In this document: one piece after another, positions 8,576 through 17,083 of the stretch
Layout: each line of letters opens with the position of its first letter
How positions within the stretch are numbered: the stretch's first letter is position 1
Assembly: GCF_000355765.4 (NCBI RefSeq)
Contig: NZ_CP021106.3
Location: 2,451,137 to 2,515,136 of the forward strand
From: Nitrosospira lacus
GTDB lineage: Bacteria > Pseudomonadota > Gammaproteobacteria > Burkholderiales > Nitrosomonadaceae
DNA length: 64,000 nt
Reading direction: 5' to 3'
The notes under the pieces: model-generated
What the model saw: only the letters and a program-made list of their open reading frames with translations
The model's database searches: none
Told to the model about the DNA's origin: nothing
Translations under genes and position numbers: made by a program

Positions 8576-9511
8576 ATGCTGCAGCGATTGGCCCTTCTGT
8601 TCCCGCTTTGGATGATTCTCTCCGGAGCAATAGCCTTGTACCGGCCGCACTGGTTGACGGCCATGAATCAGGGGCCGGTGATGGTGCTGCTTCTGGCCTT
8701 CATCATGTTGTGCATGGGGCTGACGCTGACCCTCGATGATTTTCGCAGGATCGCCCGCCTGCCCAAGGCGGTGGCGATCGGTTTTGCGGCACAGTATTCC
8801 ATCATGCCTCTGCTGGCCTGGGGAGTTGCCCAAGCGCTGAGCCTGCCGCCCCACTTCGCCGTGGGCCTGATCCTGGTGGGTTGTTGTCCAGGTGGTACCG
8901 CCTCGAATCTGGTGACCTACATCGCGGGTGCTGACGTGGCACTTTCGGTGGTGATGACAGTGTGCTCCACACTGGCGGCAGTCGTTTTAACGCCCCTGCT
9001 GACTCAGTTCTTCGCGGGTGCGCTGGTGCCGGTGGATGCCTGGCTATTGTTCAAGCAAACCCTGCAAGTTGTGATCATACCGGTCGTTGTGGGTGTCCTG
9101 CTAAACCGATGGGCGCCGCGGCAGGTTATGCGCGTGATGCCGGTGGCGCCGCTATTATCGGTAATGGGTGTGTGTTTCATCTGCGCCGTGGTGTTTGCCG
9201 CCAATGCGGAAGCCATCCTGGAATATGGCTTTCAACTGATTCTAGCGACCATGCTGCTGCATGGAGGTGGCTTCCTGATTGGGTACAACTTCGCACGCAT
9301 CTTTGGCTGCCAGGAACAGAGCGCCCGTACCATTTCCATTGAAGTAGGCATGCAAAATTCCGGTCTCGCCATCGTGCTGGCGAAACAGGCCTTTCCATTG
9401 CTGCCGCTCGCCCCCGTTGTGGGCGCGGTTTCGGCGGTGATGCACTCCCTACTGGGCAGCCTGTTGGCGGTGTCGTGGCGCACGCGATTTCCCCGGCCTC
9501 ATACCGAGTGA
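8576..9511 (+). CDS. BASS-family sodium symporter (bile acid:Na+ symporter family)
   Basis: The 311-residue integral membrane protein has about nine to ten hydrophobic segments. Family signatures are seen: CMGLTLTLDDF near residue 44, VGCCPGGTASNLVTYIAGAD near residue 101 (the Na+-binding crossing region), and EVGMQNSGLAIVLA near residue 258. BASS proteins import organic anions such as pantoate, pyruvate or glucosinolate-type acids with sodium; the solute here is unknown. It lies 18 bases after the methyltransferase and probably forms a two-gene operon with it. Confidence 0.88.
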   Translation: MLQRLALLFPLWMILSGAIALYRPHWLTAMNQGPVMVLLLAFIMLCMGLTLTLDDFRRIARLPKAVAIGFAAQYSIMPLLAWGVAQALSLPPHFAVGLILVGCCPGGTASNLVTYIAGADVALSVVMTVCSTLAAVVLTPLLTQFFAGALVPVDAWLLFKQTLQVVIIPVVVGVLLNRWAPRQVMRVMPVAPLLSVMGVCFICAVVFAANAEAILEYGFQLILATMLLHGGGFLIGYNFARIFGCQEQSARTISIEVGMQNSGLAIVLAKQAFPLLPLAPVVGAVSAVMHSLLGSLLAVSWRTRFPRPHTE

Positions 9512-9923
9512 TCCGAACACTTACCGCTTAGTTATCAAAGCTCCGGAACCACTCAAGCTCCCATAAAACCGGCAGTCCCGGGCAAGCAAAACAGGCTACG
9601 TATCGATTGCGTTCACTTGCGGAATTGCCGGGGTTGAAATAACTATCGCACGCGGATAAACGCTGCCATTGCAAGGTGGATCCACCCGCGCAGGGGTGGC
9701 GCTTCCGCCGTGTTGTCTCGCCTTCTTATCCGACCGTATCTGTGCACCAGGACGCGAAGCGCTATAGCCATCGTTCTGCGCAGGCTTGGGTTTAGCAAAT
9801 ACCCGCCGAGTGTACTTCAGTCCAATGTACCTCAGTCCAATTTCCAACACAGCCAAAACCCGTCATATTGCAATCACTGGTATTTACTTCCGTAGCGCAT
9901 ATCAACCACAATTCTGAGCAATC
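9512..9923. other. Intergenic region with tandem 15-bp repeat
   Basis: No gene is supported here. The region carries a 15-base direct repeat at 9812-9841, described separately, about 80 bases before the zinc-ribbon gene. Confidence 0.5.
9812..9841 (+). repeat. Tandem 15-bp element GTACTTCAGTCCAAT
   Basis: GTACTTCAGTCCAAT (9812-9826) is followed directly by GTACCTCAGTCCAAT (9827-9841). The first copy with its flank, GAGTGTACTTCAGTCCAAT, is repeated exactly at 32200-32218, and a near copy occurs in reverse orientation around 28692-28706. It lies upstream of the 76-residue zinc-ribbon gene. Confidence 0.8.
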
Positions 9924-10154
9924 ATGGCGCACTATCAAAACGCAAGCTTTCTTATTCAATCCCAGCATATCAAGTTTGATAAAAAATATCCTCCCGGCGC
10001 TGTCGTGCCGGACCCGGGAATTTACCGGTGCACAGGCTGTGGCCACGAAATAGTAATCCCGAATGGACAGGCTCTTCCCAGTCCAAACCAGCACCAGCAT
10101 GCCTTCGAATTTGGTACGGTGTGCTGGGAACTTATTGTTTGCCCGGTAGATTGA
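9924..10154 (+). CDS. Small zinc-ribbon protein
   Basis: A 76-residue protein whose centre, YRCTGCGHEIVIPNGQALP, is a half zinc ribbon with a CxxC pair; a second Cys pair (CWELIVC) lies near the end together with a HQH segment. The pattern resembles small proteins sometimes annotated as protein L in betaproteobacteria, of unknown function. No strong ribosome site is seen. A tandem 15-base repeat lies just upstream and may be part of its promoter region. Confidence 0.65.
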   Translation: MAHYQNASFLIQSQHIKFDKKYPPGAVVPDPGIYRCTGCGHEIVIPNGQALPSPNQHQHAFEFGTVCWELIVCPVD

Positions 10155-10552
10155 TTTGTCCACCCATCCTTCGGCAACAACCGGCTGCCTGGTTATTAAT
10201 GGATGATTGCGCTGCTATAAATCCCTTCTGTGTGCACCACACCGGCTCCTGCCACCCCCCCAGTCCCCAACCTGCCTGTCTTCGCTGGCGAAGCAACAGC
10301 CAAAACAGCTAATGGGCACTATCGAATTACTTGATATGCATACTTACGGAACTTTTACTCAATTGTCCTTCTCACACGTACGGTATGTGGGGAATCGCAC
10401 AGAGTTTATCTTGACCGAATGAGAAACTATTCAACGTTTATGATTCCCTCTCCATGCTATCAGGCATGTGCTCCACTTGGTCCTCCATAATCGCCAAGGT
10501 GTGAAGCCGGGACAACTTGCAGTCATTCCGGTTTGTTAAGTGTAAAGGAGCA
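10155..10552. other. No convincing gene
   Basis: About 400 bases with only short, low-quality frames on both strands. Nothing recognisable was found. Confidence 0.4.
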
Positions 10553-10825
10553 ATGATGAGAGAAACCAGACTAATCGATATGTCGGGCCTGAGTGGCGAT
10601 CCGTCAAGTGACGATCTGCTCGACGATTTATTTTTTCGCCTCGAATCGGAAATCCTGAATGCACCCGGCCAAAGTTCGAAACGTAGCGGTTTATCATCCT
10701 GCATGACGATGGTGCATCTTACCGGCACCCCGGTAAAAGGTACTGTCGGCGGAATTAGAATGATAACGCGACGTAGAATGAAAGCTGTAGCCCGGTCTGC
10801 AACATCTAGGCGTATGACACAGTAA
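10553..10825 (+). CDS. Small hypothetical protein
   Basis: A 90-residue protein with an acidic N-terminal half (GLSGDPSSDDLLDDLFF) and a basic C-terminal tail (TRRRMKAVARSATSRRMTQ). The start is set by AAAGGAG located 5 bases before the ATG at 10553; an ATG 36 bases upstream in the same frame lacks a ribosome site. No family is recognised. Confidence 0.5.
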   Translation: MMRETRLIDMSGLSGDPSSDDLLDDLFFRLESEILNAPGQSSKRSGLSSCMTMVHLTGTPVKGTVGGIRMITRRRMKAVARSATSRRMTQ

Positions 10826-11027
10826 ACGCCAGAGTACTCCAACGGCGGCAAACTGCATTTACGGGGGGTTGCCTTGTGGGCACCCGCCGATACGGTCAAT
10901 TATTCGCATCCATGTCGTTCTCGTGTAACAGATATCCCATCCCGCCAGAACCACCCGGTCGTTGCCGGAGCCGGAAAGCAATTCAGAAACTCCTTATACT
11001 TGATCAATTCAGAAAGGAAGCTCTTCC

Positions 11028-11471
11028 ATGAAAACTCAAATCAGAATCAGTCAAATAGCGATAGCCTTCACCTGTATTTTTTCCACCCCGAGTTTCGCTG
11101 AAGAAAATCCATCCCTTCCGCCCGTGCAAACACAAGGTCAAACCCAATATATTTCAGGGGGTATCGGCAAGGATGAGTCGGAAGCGATATTGCAGGCAAA
11201 GGATTCCTGGCCATTGATACTTGAATTGGTTCAAGCGGCTGACTCCAGAGCCCAGTATATCAGCGATGTCCAGATAACCATCAGGGACGAATCGGGCAAC
11301 ACCGTTCTGGATGCGGCCGCTGAAGGTCCTTATCTGCTGATCAAGCTTCCAGCCGGAAAATACTCCCTGGATGCCACCTACAACGCGACCACTCTGCATC
11401 GCAAGTTTAATCTTCAGAAAGGGCTTGGCAGGAAAGTTACTTTAATCTGGCCTGCCGCCAAAAATGATTAA
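11028..11471 (+). CDS. Exported protein with carboxypeptidase-regulatory-like fold
   Basis: A 147-residue protein with a signal peptide (MKTQIRISQIAIAFTCIFST, cleavage likely after FA). The mature part ends in a region with the pattern GPYLLIKLPAGKYSLDATYN, typical of beta-sandwich carboxypeptidase-regulatory-like domains, which give small structural modules in the periplasm or outer membrane. An AGAAAGGAAG ribosome site precedes the ATG. It stands alone, facing the convergent HAD phosphatase gene. The exact role is unknown. Confidence 0.65.
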   Translation: MKTQIRISQIAIAFTCIFSTPSFAEENPSLPPVQTQGQTQYISGGIGKDESEAILQAKDSWPLILELVQAADSRAQYISDVQITIRDESGNTVLDAAAEGPYLLIKLPAGKYSLDATYNATTLHRKFNLQKGLGRKVTLIWPAAKND

Positions 11472-11538
11472 TGCCGGGCCATCCCAATAAAAATGTTTAC
11501 GATGTGATGGAATGCGAATATCACTATGAAAATTCGCT

Positions 11539-12375
11539 CTAACCCGGCACGCCGAAGAAACGTTGCCGGAGCCAATCCTGCTCAAGCGCGAAAGCAACCC
11601 CGTCCTCACCATTGGTCAGCGTAATCCAGTCAGCAACAGCCTTGACCGTGTGCGGTGCATGGCCCATCGCCACACCGAGCCCGGCGTGTCTCAGCATTTC
11701 TATATCGTTTTCAGCATCCCCGATGGCCACCATTTCGCTGAGCGTCATGCCATGGATCTGTCCGATTCTTGTCAGACCCGCTGCCTTGTTTATCCCTTTT
11801 GGCATTATCTCAAGCATATAGTCATGGCTGAAGACCGCGGAACATTCGGATGAAATTGCGTCGCGCATGGCGCGGAGACAAACAATACCCTCTGCATTAT
11901 GACTCATGATTTGCAGCTTATGAGGCGCCACGCTCAGACCCCGCAGACCTGGAACAACCACAGGCTCCTGCCTTAAAATTCTTGCTTCCTGGCGGTACAA
12001 GCCCATGGCATCAGGGGTGTACCAGTGATCCAGGGTGGACCAGGCAACACTCAACCCATTGGATAATGCCTCGTGAGCCATCGCCTCTGCATGGGCCAGT
12101 TCCAGCCGGTGCTGGAGAATAATCTCAACCCGCTTGCTCAAATCGACACGTGCCACGGCGCCGCCGGAAAACGCCACGACATAACCTTCGATTCCCAGCT
12201 CCATGAGAAGTTGGGACAGGGATCCCACATGACGGCCGGAAGCCAATATGACCTGGATCCCTTGCTGCCAGATATCATGAATGGACTTTTTTACCGCGGG
12301 TGAAACATTATGCGAAGAATTCAGCAATGTTCCATCCACATCAAGCGCAACGGCTCGCAACTTCGACATTGTCAA
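11539..12375 (-). CDS. HAD-superfamily Cof-type phosphatase
   Basis: This 278-residue enzyme carries HAD motif I DVDGTLLNS (residues 12-20, nucleophile and acid Asp), motif II Ser/Thr in VILASGRH, and motif III/IV K-AAGL...GDAENDIEML, with the large type-IIB cap between. Cof-type HADs hydrolyse phosphate from sugar phosphates, flavin precursors or other small metabolites. Length fits the family (about 270). An alternate start, MSK, lies two codons in. It is convergent with the upstream exported-protein gene and is not in an operon. Confidence 0.88.
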   Translation of the reverse strand: MTMSKLRAVALDVDGTLLNSSHNVSPAVKKSIHDIWQQGIQVILASGRHVGSLSQLLMELGIEGYVVAFSGGAVARVDLSKRVEIILQHRLELAHAEAMAHEALSNGLSVAWSTLDHWYTPDAMGLYRQEARILRQEPVVVPGLRGLSVAPHKLQIMSHNAEGIVCLRAMRDAISSECSAVFSHDYMLEIMPKGINKAAGLTRIGQIHGMTLSEMVAIGDAENDIEMLRHAGLGVAMGHAPHTVKAVADWITLTNGEDGVAFALEQDWLRQRFFGVPG

Positions 12376-12637
12376 TTTCTTGACGCTCCGGCTCCGCAGT
12401 CGGGAATGCAGATTCGCCCGGAAGCACCAGACGTGTAATAAAGTTTCATTGGAATTCTCCTTGACTATTCATGGTTGCGAGGTGCGTCGGTATCCTTTCT
12501 GATTTCATGTGCCACATCCCCTCTGGCGAACATCAGTATGCCAACGATATATATGCAGCCGCTGATCTGCTGTTCCTTACTTCGATTTTCCAACGATGTA
12601 TCTTTCCAAAAACCTTGCTTTCAATATGGAATAATAT

Positions 12638-12660
12638 ATAATAAGAATAATTCTTATTAT
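12638..12660. promoter_or_regulatory. Fur-box-like palindrome
   Basis: A 23-base near-perfect inverted repeat, ATAATAAGAAT-A-ATTCTTATTAT, fits the NATWAT-hexamer arrangement of Fur sites (about 13 of 19 positions match the classical box). No gene starts within 250 bases: the HAD gene starts 263 bases to the left and the OM protein gene 460 bases to the right. Confidence 0.5.
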
Positions 12661-12780
12661 CATTCACACAAAGTTCACAAATACCATATGAAAGCTTCAC
12701 AAATATTACGCCGCTCTCCAAACCTCATACATGACGATTGCGGTGGGGATCGGACGCGCAGCCAGATGTAAATTTATCTG

Positions 12781-12841
12781 TTGCCGCTGAGTCCTCCTAC
12801 ACCAGCGGCATTTCAGCCAGCCAACCCATCCCGGGCAAGCC
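12781..12841. repeat. Hairpin repeat, copy A
   Basis: Contains CCGCTG (12784-12789) and CAGCGG (12803-12808) as stem arms, followed by a conserved tail ending GGGCAAGCC. It aligns along its length with 15634-15688. Confidence 0.7.
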
Positions 12842-13119
12842 AGCCAATTTTCTATCTGACTTGTCGGGGAGTGTAGTGAAACAACCGAGAAAGCCCGCGC
12901 AGGGGCATCACCACCCTTTTTTATTTCCAGGCACAGCCCGCAGGAATGGGGCATGGTTTGCCTGCCTCCGCGGCGTGGAAGCCCTATCCAGTCACCTTCT
13001 GCACGATCCAATCGGATATGGGTCCGGCACAGTTATTCATCTCCCGTCTGTATTCTGAAACCGTGTGAAAAAAACTACACGCGGATTGTGCCACTCAATG
13101 AAATTATATGGAAAGAAAC

Positions 13120-13932
13120 ATGAGATTCATTAACAAATGCCACATACCGATACTTCTGCTGCTTATTCTACTCATCCCTACCGCGGCAGAAGCTGTCGAT
13201 CCTTTTGAACTCCAGATTTACGGGTACGCCACGCAAGGGCGAGGAAATTTCAGTCCACAGCTTCTCAATAGTTTCGTTCCTTATGGTCGCAAGGAAGGCG
13301 AAGGCGGTACCTCGGGAACCTTCGCCAGTCAAAGCATGATGCGCACCGCAATCGAATTGGAGTACGGTCTCACCAATAAGATAGATGTTGCCTATTATAT
13401 AAATTTTGCACGCCCGGCTGGGGAGGATGTGCAATACGCCGGATCAAAACTCCGATTTCGCGGACGTTTCGCCGAGCAAGGTGTCTTGCCGGTGGATTTG
13501 GGATGGTATTTCGAGGTCGAGCAGTGGACGCCTAAAATCAATGAAGACACTCTTGAGTTGGAGTTCAAGCCGACCCTGCAAAAGGATATTGGCCCCATAA
13601 GTATCATTGCCAACTTTCCATTTGAAAAAGTCATACGAGGTGAAAGTGCGAAAGAGCAATTGTTCGAGGTCGGCTATCTGACCGAGGTAAGCTATCAGAA
13701 AAGCAAGCGATTGCGATTCGGCATCCAATTCATTGGCGGTCCAGGTGGGGTCAAAAACATAGACCCGTTACGCGATCAGCAGCATTACGTTATGCCGGTT
13801 GTCCACTTTATCGCTCCCGGTGAAGTTCGAAGCACTGTCGGTATCGGTTTTGGCCAGACCCATGGCTCAGATCGGATAATTCTCAAGGCAAATTTCTCCT
13901 TTGGGGGAGGAAGAGGATATATATGGGACTAG
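13120..13932 (+). CDS. Outer-membrane beta-barrel-like exported protein
   Basis: A 270-residue protein with a signal peptide (MRFINKCHIPILLLLILLIP, cleaved near AEA). The mature part is rich in alternating hydrophobic/aromatic strands and ends with IILKANFSFGGGRGYIWD, typical of an outer-membrane barrel or a periplasmic beta protein. The chosen ATG at 13120 has GGAAAG before it; an ATG 12 bases upstream is possible. The next gene codes for an exosortase-associated protein and starts 57 bases after the stop, so the two are probably co-transcribed and may act at the cell surface. No specific substrate can be named. Confidence 0.7.
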   Translation: MRFINKCHIPILLLLILLIPTAAEAVDPFELQIYGYATQGRGNFSPQLLNSFVPYGRKEGEGGTSGTFASQSMMRTAIELEYGLTNKIDVAYYINFARPAGEDVQYAGSKLRFRGRFAEQGVLPVDLGWYFEVEQWTPKINEDTLELEFKPTLQKDIGPISIIANFPFEKVIRGESAKEQLFEVGYLTEVSYQKSKRLRFGIQFIGGPGGVKNIDPLRDQQHYVMPVVHFIAPGEVRSTVGIGFGQTHGSDRIILKANFSFGGGRGYIWD

Positions 13933-13988
13933 CAGGCCGTCCTCATGGAAGTTCTGGCTCGGATCGATTTATTTTATGGAGATTGCCA

Positions 13989-14351
13989 ATGAAAAAAATG
14001 TTCAAGTCGCTGTTGGTGTTGTCCGCGCTATTCTTTTCGCCTTATGCAGCAATGGCGGACAGTTACCCTGAAAAAGCGGGTGGAAAACTGGAGAATGGCA
14101 TCGCCAATGCAGTCGGCGGATTTTTGGAAATTCCAAAAACCGTGATGACAACTACTCGTAGTGAAGGCCCTGCTTATGGCATGACGGTAGGGTTGATGGC
14201 CGGTTTTCTGCATACGCTTGGGCGCACAATATATGGAGTCGTGGATATGGCGACGTTTTTGATACCTACCAAGCCATTAGTCGATCCCGATTACATCTGG
14301 AATGATCCAGACAGGATAACCACCTATAAATCAAAAGTGGAAATGCGATAA
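13989..14351 (+). CDS. Exosortase-associated protein, TIGR04073-like
   Basis: A 120-residue exported protein. The signal peptide MKKMFKSLLVLSALFFSPYA is followed by the family pattern: KLENGIANAVGGFLEIPKTV, then GMTVGLMAGFLHTLGRTIYGVVDMATFLIPTKPLVDPDYIW. This arrangement (gly-rich hydrophobic centre, then PLVDPDYIW-D) is that of small proteins co-occurring with exosortase/PEP-CTERM systems. The ATG at 13989 with GGAGATTGCC before it is preferred over an in-frame ATG at 13923, which would overlap the upstream gene and mask the signal peptide. The function of the family is unknown. Confidence 0.78.
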   Translation: MKKMFKSLLVLSALFFSPYAAMADSYPEKAGGKLENGIANAVGGFLEIPKTVMTTTRSEGPAYGMTVGLMAGFLHTLGRTIYGVVDMATFLIPTKPLVDPDYIWNDPDRITTYKSKVEMR

Positions 14352-14692
14352 CATACTTTTTTGAGTATGGCGCTTATCCTGACAGTTAATCTGATCCAAT
14401 CGTAAACTCCCGCCGACCACATCATCCTTTTCCATCTCCGGAAAGATTCTGGCTGGGCATGGGTTGCGGGCGTGCCAAAGACTGGATTTACAGCTGAACT
14501 AAAATATCCTTTATTCACTTCACTCAACATTTGTTTCAGCACCCCGTTTCTCTTTCCGGATATTTCCCGTAATTCTCACAGCATCTTGTAAACCTCAATC
14601 GCTGATATGGATTTGCTTTATGTCTTGCATTTCCCGTAAAAGTGAATATCATTACGAATCATTCTCATTAATTATCGCAAAGAGGCTCAAAA
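14352..14692. other. Intergenic region before the iron operon
   Basis: About 340 bases between the TIGR04073-like gene and hemP. Apart from the Fur-like box at its right end, nothing is recognised. Confidence 0.4.
14644..14669. promoter_or_regulatory. Fur-box-like site upstream of hemP
   Basis: The stretch GAATATCATTACGAATCATT continuing to CTCATT contains overlapping hexamers of the Fur type (ATCATT, ATCATT, CTCATT on this strand). It lies 24-49 bases before the hemP start, the expected place for iron-dependent repression of hemP-bfd. Confidence 0.6.
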
Positions 14693-14905
14693 ATGAGTTC
14701 AATAGCGGATTCGATAATGCACATGTCAAGTATGGTCTCGGAATCCAGCACCGATAAACGTAAATTCGCCATGCTTGAGCGGAGTAGATCCATCCACAGC
14801 GATACCCTGTTTTCCGATGGGGAAGACGAGGTGTTTATCCAGCATCAGGGTGCGCAATATCGTTTGCGCCGCACCCGTAACGGCAAACTGATCTTAACCA
14901 AATAG
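14693..14905 (+). CDS. hemP: Hemin uptake protein HemP
   Basis: A 70-residue protein whose C-terminal half is the HemP/HmuP signature: I-SDTLF-DGEDEVFIQHQGAQYRLRRTRNGKLILTK. Members are small cytoplasmic proteins that promote expression of haem uptake genes in proteobacteria. The N-terminal 30 residues are a variable extension. A Fur-like box lies just upstream and an AAAGAGG ribosome site before the ATG. It is followed after 19 bases by bfd, so an iron-starvation transcript hemP-bfd is likely. Confidence 0.9.
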   Translation: MSSIADSIMHMSSMVSESSTDKRKFAMLERSRSIHSDTLFSDGEDEVFIQHQGAQYRLRRTRNGKLILTK

Positions 14906-14924
14906 TAGACTTGGGGCGCTTATC

Positions 14925-15119
14925 ATGTATATTTGTGTCTGCAAAGGTGTAACCGATAGCGCAATCCGCGAGGCTGTCTATAAAGGCGCTGACCGGATGC
15001 GGGACTTGAAAACCTGCCTGGGCGTGAGCGAGCAATGCGGGATATGCGCCTGCCACGCGAAGGAGGTATTGGAACAAACACTGATGCAGAGAACGCTGGC
15101 GCAATGCCAGCCCACATAA
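14925..15119 (+). CDS. bfd: Bacterioferritin-associated ferredoxin Bfd
   Basis: A 64-residue [2Fe-2S] protein with the Bfd cysteine pattern: MYICVCKGV (C4, C6) and LGVSEQCGICACHAKE (the CxxC pair). Bfd docks on bacterioferritin and passes electrons to release stored iron as Fe(II). It lies between hemP and the bacterioferritin gene, 39 bases before the latter. Bfd genes are normally induced when iron is scarce, consistent with the Fur-like box upstream of hemP. Confidence 0.93.
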   Translation: MYICVCKGVTDSAIREAVYKGADRMRDLKTCLGVSEQCGICACHAKEVLEQTLMQRTLAQCQPT

Positions 15120-15158
15120 CCCACTCGTTAATTCGAGATTCCGCCTGAGGAGGCAAAC

Positions 15159-15623
15159 ATGAAAAGCAGCGCAGATATCATCCAGTGGCTAAACCGCCAA
15201 CTGCAGCACGAGTTGACGGCCATCAATCAGTATTTCCTCCATGCCCGCATGTATAAAAGCTGGGGCTTCAACAGCCTGGGCAAGCACGAATACGACGAAT
15301 CCATCGAGGAAATGAAACATGCCGATGCATTGATCGAACGAATCCTGTTTCTGGAGGGGCTGCCTAATCTGCAGGAACTCGGCAAGCTCATGATCGGGGA
15401 AAAGGCGGAAGAATGTGTCGCTTGTGACCTCAAGCTGGAAGTAATCTCGCGTGAAACACTGGTCGCCGCCATTGCCGCGTGCGAAACCGCCAAGGATTAC
15501 GTATCGCGGGAGATTTTCGAGGATATTCTGGCGGATACCGAAGAGCATATCGACTGGCTGGAGACGCAGCTGGATGTGTTGCAAAAAATTGGGACCCAGA
15601 ACTGGCTGCAGAGCCAGATATAG
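15159..15623 (+). CDS. bfr: Bacterioferritin
   Basis: A 154-residue four-helix-bundle ferritin subunit that forms a 24-mer iron store with haem. The haem ligand M52 and ferroxidase residues E18, E51, H54, E94 and H130 are present. The usual sixth ferroxidase ligand E127 is Thr here (ADTEEH), with Glu at 128 and 129. The Thr form also appears, as I recall it, in other betaproteobacterial sequences, so it need not mean loss of activity. A GAGGAGG ribosome site precedes the ATG. The gene directly follows bfd, and a hairpin repeat follows its stop. Confidence 0.94.
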   Translation: MKSSADIIQWLNRQLQHELTAINQYFLHARMYKSWGFNSLGKHEYDESIEEMKHADALIERILFLEGLPNLQELGKLMIGEKAEECVACDLKLEVISRETLVAAIAACETAKDYVSREIFEDILADTEEHIDWLETQLDVLQKIGTQNWLQSQI

Positions 15624-15633
15624 ATTCATTCAT

Positions 15634-15688
15634 TACCGCTGATCTCTCATCAGCGGCATTTAGCCAGCCAGCCCATGCCGGGCAAGCC
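15634..15688. repeat. Hairpin repeat, copy B
   Basis: A perfect 8-bp stem CCGCTGAT-CTCTC-ATCAGCGG (15636-15656) is followed by the same tail as copy A, ending GGGCAAGCC. It begins 11 bases after the bfr stop and may also act as a transcript end. Confidence 0.75.
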
Positions 15689-15755
15689 GCTTTTTGCATG
15701 ACGGTACAGCCGCAGATCGCTTGGGCTGGCAAATTGAAGCTCTAGCCTAGATGAT

Positions 15756-16997
15756 TCAGTCCAGGGGAATGAGACGATAACCTTCCTTTTTGGTGTTCCA
15801 TGATACGAAAACCCTTTGAGCATGGGTTAGCAAAAATGGAGAGGAGGTTTTATTTGTGCTTTCCGCAATTGGTTTAGCGGGCGACCAGGTCTGGCCTCCA
15901 TTGCTGGATTGCATTATCAGAAGCTGTGTTTTGTCGCCGTCAAACTCGGTCCAGGTTAGGATGATATGCTTCCCCCGCGCCATAATATCAGGATGGCTCG
16001 GCAGTTTTGCCGGTTCCCCGAACGACAAGGGTTCTGAGAAATGTTGTCCATGGTCGGACGAATAGGCATAGAACAATCCCTGGCGGACCCTGCCCTGCGT
16101 AAACCAGGCAATATGGTATCGATCATCGGTACTAATGGAGATTGCGGGCCCATGTTCAGGACATCCTTTGATTTCCCATTGGTCGAAGGTGATACGCCAA
16201 GAAAGCGGCATTCCACCGCCAGCTCGCATCCTGAGCAGACCATGATCTCTAATGTCGCCCGGGTAAATGAAGCGCGCGAACAAAACGGGTTGACTTTCAT
16301 TGTCAAAAGTAACGGCAATACGACAGCATTCGCAAAGGGTGTCCGCAAATTTCCGGTTAACGAAATTAGCGTTGCCTTGGCTGTCAATTTTTGTGAAATA
16401 GATTGCGTTGCCTGGTTGTCTCCAATCGGTGCGATCGCGTTCGTCCAGCCAGAAGATATAAGCCTGACCAGATGGACTTAAGATCAATCGGCCCTGAAAC
16501 GAATTTGCTTCGGATGCTTTGTCGCTCAAGGGCACTGGCGTCGAAAAACTGCGCCCAATATCGGTGGATACGCTGAAGTACTGAGCTATTGGCTGATCGC
16601 CTTCCGCCGCATAGGTAACGTAGATCCGGCCGGAGGGGGCCACCACGATACCAGGGCGATTCTCGTCGCTTGCTTTGATGCGCTGTGATTCGTTATTGAT
16701 ACGTACAGGCGTACTGAAAGTTTTGCCCAGATCAGTTGAGTAATCAACATATACATGCCGATTCTCCGGCACAATCCGCCATAACCGGCCATCTGGACCA
16801 AAGGTGGCGGCGACGAACAGGCCGCCGCCATGCGGATAATGCTTGTAATCGGCCGTCCCGGCTGTTGGATGATCATGATCGCTATGGCCGGCAGTGCTAA
16901 ATGCCATTGAGCCGGCCAGCAACAAGCAACTCAACAGTTGACCACTTCTCATCGAGAGACAGCCAAACAATTCCTTTGCAGTTATTTTATTCTTCAT
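15756..16997 (-). CDS. Exported BNR-repeat (sialidase-fold) protein with CECC motif
   Basis: A 413-residue exported protein: an N-terminal signal segment (SGQLLSCLLLAGSMAFSTAG), a short His-rich stretch HSDHDHP, and then a six-bladed propeller marked by BNR/Asp-box repeats such as STDLGKTFSTP, STDIGRSFSTP, SSDHGQHFSEP and SSNGGQTWSPA. A CECC motif in blade three (FADTLCECCRIAV) is unusual for sialidases and suggests a metal or disulfide role; sialidase catalytic residues are not evident. It follows the outer-membrane transporter gene by 86 bases on the same strand. Given the copper genes next door, a periplasmic role linked to metals is plausible but unproven. Confidence 0.75.
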   Translation of the reverse strand: MKNKITAKELFGCLSMRSGQLLSCLLLAGSMAFSTAGHSDHDHPTAGTADYKHYPHGGGLFVAATFGPDGRLWRIVPENRHVYVDYSTDLGKTFSTPVRINNESQRIKASDENRPGIVVAPSGRIYVTYAAEGDQPIAQYFSVSTDIGRSFSTPVPLSDKASEANSFQGRLILSPSGQAYIFWLDERDRTDWRQPGNAIYFTKIDSQGNANFVNRKFADTLCECCRIAVTFDNESQPVLFARFIYPGDIRDHGLLRMRAGGGMPLSWRITFDQWEIKGCPEHGPAISISTDDRYHIAWFTQGRVRQGLFYAYSSDHGQHFSEPLSFGEPAKLPSHPDIMARGKHIILTWTEFDGDKTQLLIMQSSNGGQTWSPAKPIAESTNKTSSPFLLTHAQRVFVSWNTKKEGYRLIPLD

Positions 16998-17083
16998 GCT
17001 GGCACTCTATCTATACTTGCCTAATTCGGGACGCGATAAACCTGAATTTGCGCCACATGCGATTAATGGCTGCTCAACATACG

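Larger units (their letters stand above)
12376..13119. other. Long intergenic region with Fur-like box and hairpin repeat
   Basis: About 740 bases without a supported gene. It holds an AT-rich Fur-type palindrome at 12638-12660 and the first copy of a 60-base hairpin repeat at 12781-12841. Short overlapping frames have unlikely composition. Confidence 0.5.
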
